Source: a bacterium (lineage in GTDB: Bacteria > Bacillota_I > Bacilli_A > RFN20 > CAG-826). Taken from it: DNA of 18,024 bases. Below the pieces are notes generated by a model. That model saw nothing but the letters and a program-made list of their open reading frames with translations. It was not told where the DNA came from and did no database searches. Positions 13,920 to 18,024 of this stretch are shown here, in pieces. The stretch is taken from NCBI GenBank assembly GCA_004561785.1, contig SFUB01000020.1:1-18024 (forward strand), in the 5' to 3' direction. How positions within the stretch are numbered: position 1 is the stretch's first letter; each line of letters opens with the position of its first letter. A program made the translations under genes and the position numbers.

Positions 13920-15672
13920 TAAAATGAAGAAATTCTTCTTGGTGTTGGCCGCCTCGGCGACCATCGCCCTCGCTTCTTGCGATAACATCGAAGCCCGCAT
14001 GACCGACGCTGAAGAAAGCGCCCCGATCCTCGTGGACAACGCCGGCAACAAAGTCGACATCTACCACAACGAGATGAAGGAGATCTACGATGCGTTGGTC
14101 ACCTCCGGCGACACCAATTCCGAGAAGATCCTCAACAACATCCTCCTCAAACTCGCCGAATCCAAATTCGGATCCTTCTACTCCTCAGGCAGTTTCGTCG
14201 GCCTCTATGCCTTGGCAACTAGCGGAAGCGACGCCGAAATCCTGAGCTTCGTCTCGACCCACGAAATCTACAAAGGCGAAGACGATGCCCACTCGATCGC
14301 CAACGTCAAAGACTTTGCAGCCACCTTGGTGGACACGATCAAGAAGTCCTTCTGGAGCACTGTGAAGAATTCCTCCTACCAAGAGAGGAACTACTTCATC
14401 GAGAACCTTTTCTACAAAGCGGAAAAGGCCGAGCTCTATGACTTCTCCTCCCTCGATCAGGCTCACATCGACGCCATCGAGGCGAAGCGCGTCGCCATCG
14501 ACGGGTCCAATTCCTACAAAGACGTGGATAAATACTTCGCTGCCGACTGGATCCACACCTATCAGGACTACATCCAGCGTTCGATTCTCCAAAACGCCTA
14601 CCGCAAAGGGTTGGTCATGAATTACTTGATGGTCAACAACTACGGCGTCTTGGGCCGCTCCTATGCCAGGAAAGTCCAATACATCGCGATCAAGGATGAG
14701 AACAACGGCGATCACCTCGGTTCCTTGTACCGTCTCTATCACGCTTACGCGACCCGCATCCTCCAGCAGGGCGATGAGGCAATTGCCTCTGCCGCCGGAG
14801 TCACCATGAATGCGGAGCTCTCCGCGGAAATCCGCGACCTCCACTTCCTTGACAAGCTCTTCCTCGGCTATTTCCCGAATCAGAGCGCCGACCTCTACAA
14901 AGTGGCCAAATACGTCTATTCCGGAGCCGGGTTCAACGAAGACACCGGTGTGATCACCAACGCCGAAGGCACGAACATCTCGGTTCCCTTCTATAAGGAA
15001 ACGAAATACGGCAAGCTCATCCTCGACTACAGGAAGCAGGCTTCTGACCGTTGGCACAACAGCGAATCCACCACGGATTTCACCTCTTCCAACGCCTACA
15101 CCAAGGAAACCGGCCTCCAGATCGAGACGGACGCGATCGTCGCTTCCACCAACGTCACGGAAGGTTGGTACACCAGCAGCGGCCTCTCCGATCTTGCGAG
15201 CGACTTCAAGACCCGTCTCTTCAAGATGAACGTGGCTAACGAACTCGATACCGAAGCCAGCTATGACGAAGCGACCGGACGTGACGACGGCTCCTACACC
15301 ACTCGCCTCAAGGCCGATGGCAAATTCTACTTGATGCCTGAGACCTACGACGATTCCGGTGCGGACGCCACCCCCTACGTCCTCTATGATTCCTCCTCTA
15401 CGACTTGGTACATCATCCGCGTCGATGAGGCGGTCAAAGCCAACAAGCTCGTCAAAGGCGGAGACAACTACTACGACAACCTCCCCGCCGCCAATCGCGC
15501 CGGCACCCAGACAGCGAACCAAATCGCCTTGGAAATCGCCGGATTGCTCGGGGACTCCGACACCTACAAAAAAGCCGCCAATCAGCATTACGTCGAAGAA
15601 GCGGCGATCGCCTATCACGATCAAAACGTCTACGATTACTTCGAAAAGACCTTCCCTGATCTCTTCGACTGA
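13906..15672 (+). CDS. second large lipoprotein, PrsA/SurA-like, divergent
   Basis: A 588-residue lipoprotein. The signal peptide has KMKK at 6-9, a hydrophobic core at 10-22 and lipobox LASC with Cys25. The N-terminal third is helical and polar, like the chaperone arm of SurA and PrsA. Two short stretches recall parvulin strands: KVQYIAIK (256-263) and WYIIRVDEAV (501-510). The histidine of the first strand is absent, so isomerase activity is doubtful. Aromatic and acidic residues are frequent (Tyr, Asp). ATG 13906 overlaps the preceding stop by 14 nt, with GGAGG inside the upstream gene, so the two are made together; ATG 13924 is the alternative start. Codon use is as C/G-ended as in its neighbour. 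The proteins may be distant paralogues, and the family is not known to me. Confidence 0.7.
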   Translation: MMASNKMKKFFLVLAASATIALASCDNIEARMTDAEESAPILVDNAGNKVDIYHNEMKEIYDALVTSGDTNSEKILNNILLKLAESKFGSFYSSGSFVGLYALATSGSDAEILSFVSTHEIYKGEDDAHSIANVKDFAATLVDTIKKSFWSTVKNSSYQERNYFIENLFYKAEKAELYDFSSLDQAHIDAIEAKRVAIDGSNSYKDVDKYFAADWIHTYQDYIQRSILQNAYRKGLVMNYLMVNNYGVLGRSYARKVQYIAIKDENNGDHLGSLYRLYHAYATRILQQGDEAIASAAGVTMNAELSAEIRDLHFLDKLFLGYFPNQSADLYKVAKYVYSGAGFNEDTGVITNAEGTNISVPFYKETKYGKLILDYRKQASDRWHNSESTTDFTSSNAYTKETGLQIETDAIVASTNVTEGWYTSSGLSDLASDFKTRLFKMNVANELDTEASYDEATGRDDGSYTTRLKADGKFYLMPETYDDSGADATPYVLYDSSSTTWYIIRVDEAVKANKLVKGGDNYYDNLPAANRAGTQTANQIALEIAGLLGDSDTYKKAANQHYVEEAAIAYHDQNVYDYFEKTFPDLFD

Positions 15673-15684
15673 TCCATGACGATG

Positions 15685-15715
15685 AGAACGGCCCAATCGG
15701 GCCGTTCTTTCTTTT
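15685..15715 (+). terminator. intrinsic terminator after the lipoprotein pair
   Basis: AGAACGGCCC (15685-15694) pairs perfectly over 10 bp with GGGCCGTTCT (15699-15708) around the loop AATC, followed by TTTCTTTT. It is strong and one-directional. It lies 12 nt past the stop. Confidence 0.93.
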
Positions 15716-15726
15716 AGGGGCTGGAC

Positions 15727-15732
15727 TATAAT
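15727..15732 (+). promoter_or_regulatory. -10 element for the HIT gene
   Basis: Perfect TATAAT about 26 nt before ATG 15758. The place of a -35 (around 15704-15710) falls inside the preceding terminator stem and matches poorly, so only the -10 is supported. An independent promoter is needed here because of the strong terminator upstream. Confidence 0.55.
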
Positions 15733-15757
15733 CCATATATATAAAGGGGAAGCAAAC

Positions 15758-16174
15758 ATGAAAGACATCTTCTGCAAAATCATCGACGGGGAAATCCCCA
15801 GCACCAAAGTCTACGAAGACGATGACGTCTTGGCGATTTTGGATATTTCGCAAGCCACGAAGGGGCACACGCTGGTCATGCCCAAAAAGCACTACCAGGA
15901 TTTCCTGTCTACTCCGGCTGAAACGATGCACAAGGTTTATGACGTCGCCCAAAGGATCGGCCAAGCGATGGTCGGGGTCTTAGGAGCCAAAGGGGTGAAC
16001 GTCCTCACCAACGTTGGCGAAGCCGCCGGACAAAGCGTCCCGCATTTCCATGTGCACGTCATTCCTAGATACACCAGAGGAGAAGGCGGATTCCAAATCT
16101 CCATGAAGGCTCAAGATACTTCCTCCATCGATTTGCCGCGCTTGGCCTTGACCATCAAAGAAGGAATCAAATAA
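15758..16174 (+). CDS. hit: HIT-family (histidine triad) nucleotide-binding hydrolase
   Basis: Cytoplasmic purine nucleoside phosphoramidate or dinucleotide hydrolase of the HINT branch. The 138-residue length is typical. The N-terminal FCKIIDGEIPSTKVYEDD (5-22) is a family hallmark. The triad is H96-F-H98-V-H100 in VPHFHVHVIPR, where His98 is expected to be the nucleophile. NVGEAAGQSVPH fits the phosphate-binding loop. AGGGGA (15745-15750) stands 7 nt from ATG 15758. The physiological substrate is not shown by sequence. It lies between the PrsA-like genes and yhaM, a grouping also seen in Bacillus as far as I recall. Confidence 0.96.
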   Translation: MKDIFCKIIDGEIPSTKVYEDDDVLAILDISQATKGHTLVMPKKHYQDFLSTPAETMHKVYDVAQRIGQAMVGVLGAKGVNVLTNVGEAAGQSVPHFHVHVIPRYTRGEGGFQISMKAQDTSSIDLPRLALTIKEGIK

Positions 16175-16176
16175 AC

Positions 16177-16202
16177 AAAAAGAAAAAGGCTCCCTTTGAG
16201 CC
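16177..16202 (-). terminator. intrinsic terminator of yhaM
   Basis: On the minus strand GGCTC pairs with GAGCC around AAAGG, followed by TTTTTCTTTTT. The stem is compact at 5 bp, but the U-run is long. It sits 66 nt past the yhaM stop and overlaps the left arm of the larger structure facing hit. Confidence 0.75.
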
Positions 16203-16261
16203 GTACCCCAAATCCTGGACTAAAAGGAGGCGGAGTACCGTTCGCTCGCGGAGCCTTTTTT
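16183..16261 (+). terminator. long folded terminator or RNA element after hit
   Basis: AAAAAGGCTCC (16183-16193) pairs over 11 bp with GGAGCCTTTTT (16250-16260), with a T-run at the exit. Between the arms, GTACCCC (16203-16209) faces GGAGTAC (16232-16238) and TCCT (16213-16216) faces AGGA (16225-16228), so about 79 nt can fold as nested helices. An alternative local hairpin GGCTC/GAGCC (16188-16202) competes with the outer stem. It is larger than a simple terminator. Confidence 0.6.
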
Positions 16262-16267
16262 CATTCT

Positions 16268-17314
16268 TTATTTCAACAAGGCTTCTTCCTCTTCTTTGCT
16301 CAAGCCCGGGTTTTTCATCTCCGGCGAGTAATGGGGATAATAGAAATAACGCTCATCCATCGTGAAGAGCCTAGGCGTGTATTCGCCTTTTTGCAGGGCG
16401 GAATAGCTTTTGTCCAGAATCATCATCTTGGCGTCGAAGTCATCGATCATGGACACCGCGAGGGCTTCTCTGGTCAAAGGCATGACGGCCGATCCGAATT
16501 CGGGTTTGCCATGATGGGAGAGCAGGATGTGCTGGAAGCAAACCCAAATCTCATAACGGTGGAAAGCCTTTTGCTTCTCTTCTTCCGAGACGTCTTCTTT
16601 CAAGGACTTATAGGCATCATATCCAAGGCGCTCGCCAACTTCTCTTACGATGGAGGCTCCGATCGCTAAATGGCCGAGGAGTTTTCCCTCCAACGTATAG
16701 ACGGTCGCCTGCGGGCCAGAAAGTTCAATGGTTTTCCCCAGGTCATGGAGCAACACTCCCCCAAGGAGAACATCGCGATTAAGAGAAGGATAGACCTTCG
16801 AAAGGACCAAGGCGGCATCCGCCATCGTGAGGGAGTGGTAAAGCAGGCCCCCCACGTAGTTATGGTGGTTTTTGCTCGCCGCAGGCCAGCTGAGGAACTT
16901 CTCTTTATAGCCTTTCAAGGATTCGCAGACGAGGGTCTTCACGTCCTCGTCTTTGATGGAATTCAGATAATCTTTGAGTTTGAGGACCATTTCCTCTTTG
17001 GCGACCGGGGCGTTGGCGACGAACAAAGACCAATCCACGCCTTCTTGGGAAACGGGGGAGGCTTCATAAATCTTCAATTGAAGTTGGTCTTTATAGGAAA
17101 GCACATCCCCTTGGATCATGACGAGGTTCCCTTTGGAGAAAATCTCCTCATCATGCGGACCGATTTCCCATTTTTTGCCTTCGATATCACCGCTGGCGTC
17201 TTGAAGCGACACGGAAAGATAACGTTTTCCGGTGTTGCCAACGCCGCATTTGCTGTCGGCGACGAGGAAGACTTCCCCCTCAATCCGAGTGCCGTTTTTC
17301 AAATCTGAGATCAT
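16268..17314 (-). CDS. yhaM: 3'-5' exoribonuclease YhaM
   Basis: Metal-dependent 3'-5' exonuclease acting on single-stranded RNA, and on DNA in some reports. An N-terminal OB-fold (about 1-90) is followed by an HD domain with NHHNYVGGLLYHSL (149-162), the HD pair His190-Asp191 (LLHDLGK) and His267-His268 (SHHGKPEFGS), then DDFD (291-294). The 348 residues exceed Bacillus YhaM (about 314); the excess is a C-terminal tail rich in Tyr, then Glu and Lys. ATG 17314 overlaps the recX stop as ATGA, with GGAGG upstream. Translation is coupled to recX. All HD ligands expected for activity are present. Confidence 0.95.
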   Translation of the reverse strand: MISDLKNGTRIEGEVFLVADSKCGVGNTGKRYLSVSLQDASGDIEGKKWEIGPHDEEIFSKGNLVMIQGDVLSYKDQLQLKIYEASPVSQEGVDWSLFVANAPVAKEEMVLKLKDYLNSIKDEDVKTLVCESLKGYKEKFLSWPAASKNHHNYVGGLLYHSLTMADAALVLSKVYPSLNRDVLLGGVLLHDLGKTIELSGPQATVYTLEGKLLGHLAIGASIVREVGERLGYDAYKSLKEDVSEEEKQKAFHRYEIWVCFQHILLSHHGKPEFGSAVMPLTREALAVSMIDDFDAKMMILDKSYSALQKGEYTPRLFTMDERYFYYPHYSPEMKNPGLSKEEEEALLK

Positions 17315-18024
17315 TCCTTTTCCTCCTGTGCTTTTTCATCCAAGATGGTTCTCACATCGTCGTATTCATAGCCTTGCTTCAACAAATAGGCCATAACCCT
17401 TCTCTCTTTTTCAAATCCCTCGAATTTCCTGCCGTACCGGATGCTCGCGAGTTCGTAGTCCCTCTCAAGTTTTGCCCGTTCCGTGGCCGGATCTGCGGGC
17501 GTCACCTGCTGATGAGCGGCTTTCCTAGCGATGTCGTCGGAGAAGCCTCTCTGGATCAGTGCCACGATGACCTTCTCCATTTTGGAGCGGTTGGTGGCCC
17601 TGGAGTATTTCCGATCATAGAGGTTCGCTGCGAGAAGGGCTTTTGAAAGTTCCTCTTCATCGGAAAAGGACAAACTCGCTAGAATCTCCGCAGAAACGCC
17701 TTTTTCCTTTAAATCCCGCAAAACCCTCTTTTTTCCAAGGCAACGGATCGCAGCCACATCTTCGGCATAGGTTTTCGCATAACGCGCATCATCTAGAAGA
17801 TTGTCTTCGGAAAGCCTTTTTACAATCGAATCCACTTGCTCTTGGGTGGCCCCTTTATCCAGCAGTTTCTTGGACAAGGAATACACTGTGTAGTTATCCT
17901 TTCCCAAATAGGAAAGGGCTTTGTCGTAATAGGCGTCTTCCGCTTGGAAATGAAGGATTTTCGCGTATTCCTCTTCCTCTAAGATTTTTTCTTTGTAGAG
18001 GCGGAATTCGGAAAAGGTCGAGGG
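17311..18024 (-). CDS. recX: regulatory protein RecX, 5' end beyond the window
   Basis: Modulator of RecA filaments made of three-helix repeats. The frame is open and in phase to the last base of the window, giving 237 visible residues. The part upstream of 17907 reads SEFRLYKEKILEEEEYAKIL and then a DKALSYLGKDNYTVYSLSKKLL stretch, which is the conserved first RecX repeat. A TTG at 17907 (the Leu of SYLGKD) is therefore internal and not the start. Later repeats include DARYAKTYAED and KEGFEKERRVMAYLLKQGY-like text near the end. No ATG, GTG or suitable TTG lies between 17907 and the edge, so the start is outside. Bacillus RecX has about 264 residues, so few codons are missing. Confidence 0.92.
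   Translation of the reverse strand, partial: PSTFSEFRLYKEKILEEEEYAKILHFQAEDAYYDKALSYLGKDNYTVYSLSKKLLDKGATQEQVDSIVKRLSEDNLLDDARYAKTYAEDVAAIRCLGKKRVLRDLKEKGVSAEILASLSFSDEEELSKALLAANLYDRKYSRATNRSKMEKVIVALIQRGFSDDIARKAAHQQVTPADPATERAKLERDYELASIRYGRKFEGFEKERRVMAYLLKQGYEYDDVRTILDEKAQEEKE

Noticed and set aside
11835..14060. Minus-strand open frames of 298 and 379 codons (11835-12731, 12921-14060)
   Set aside because: Same shadow effect opposite the first lipoprotein gene. They are glycine- and valine-rich without domain motifs or starts with a ribosome binding site.
14185..15807. 540-codon open frame on the minus strand opposite the second lipoprotein
   Set aside because: It is the shadow of strongly C/G-ended codons in the sense gene. 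The translation is Val/Gly/Asp repetitive with no motif, and the sense gene has a signal peptide, ribosome binding site and terminator.
17905..17907. TTG as recX start
   Set aside because: The frame continues with recognisable RecX sequence to the window edge, and this TTG encodes the Leu of a conserved helix.
1..18024. Standard parS site, oriC-type DnaA box cluster, CRISPR, tRNA or mobile element
   Set aside because: I read through for the 16-bp parS consensus, clustered DnaA boxes, regular repeats, cloverleaf arms and transposase motifs, and found none. Only the reversed half-sites at 4342-4367 resemble parS.

Overview
The window looks like chromosomal housekeeping DNA from a low-complexity Firmicute, most likely a Bacilli or Mollicutes-like lineage such as an uncultured gut clade. 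This placement is inference. It rests on a sufC-D-S-U-B cluster with SufU, a PrsA-like/HIT/YhaM neighbourhood, RecX, strong GGAGG ribosome binding sites, and TGA read as stop (ferredoxin, der, cmk, rsmG, parA, sufU and others), which means the standard code. No phage, transposon, CRISPR, tRNA or rRNA signal was seen.

Layout from left to right. (1) Minus strand, 2390 to 125: a small membrane protein, cmk (CMP kinase) and der (ribosome-assembly GTPase), with stop/start overlaps at both joints. A possible further gene runs off the left edge. (2) Plus strand, 2510-2692: a monocluster ferredoxin with its own promoter. It converges on parB, and the two share a bidirectional terminator. (3) Minus strand, 11539 to 2726: one tight run, sufC-sufD-sufS-sufU-sufB-mnmG-rsmG-parA-parB. 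Genes overlap or lie within 4 nt of each other everywhere except the 45 nt before parA. One good promoter is visible, upstream of sufC. Fe-S cluster assembly, tRNA wobble-uridine modification, 16S rRNA methylation and chromosome partitioning may therefore be read from one roughly 8.8 kb transcript. (4) Plus strand, 11778-15672: two large, translationally coupled lipoproteins that resemble heavily modified PrsA foldases, behind a structured leader and closed by a strong terminator. (5) Plus strand: a HIT-family nucleotide hydrolase, which converges on (6) minus-strand recX-yhaM. RecX is cut by the right edge of the window.

Most genes are textbook households, and nearly all key residues are present (SufB C379/E408, SufS K226/C364, MnmG C277). 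The features worth a second look are these: the fusion of the suf operon to the mnmG-rsmG-parAB cluster; an unusual ParB with altered CTP-site motifs, next to reversed parS-like half-sites; a Cys/His tail on SufU; a half-length SufD; the two enlarged PrsA-like lipoproteins with a leader that can pair with their Shine-Dalgarno sequence; and a complex folded element between hit and yhaM. I see no clearly novel defence or mobile system.
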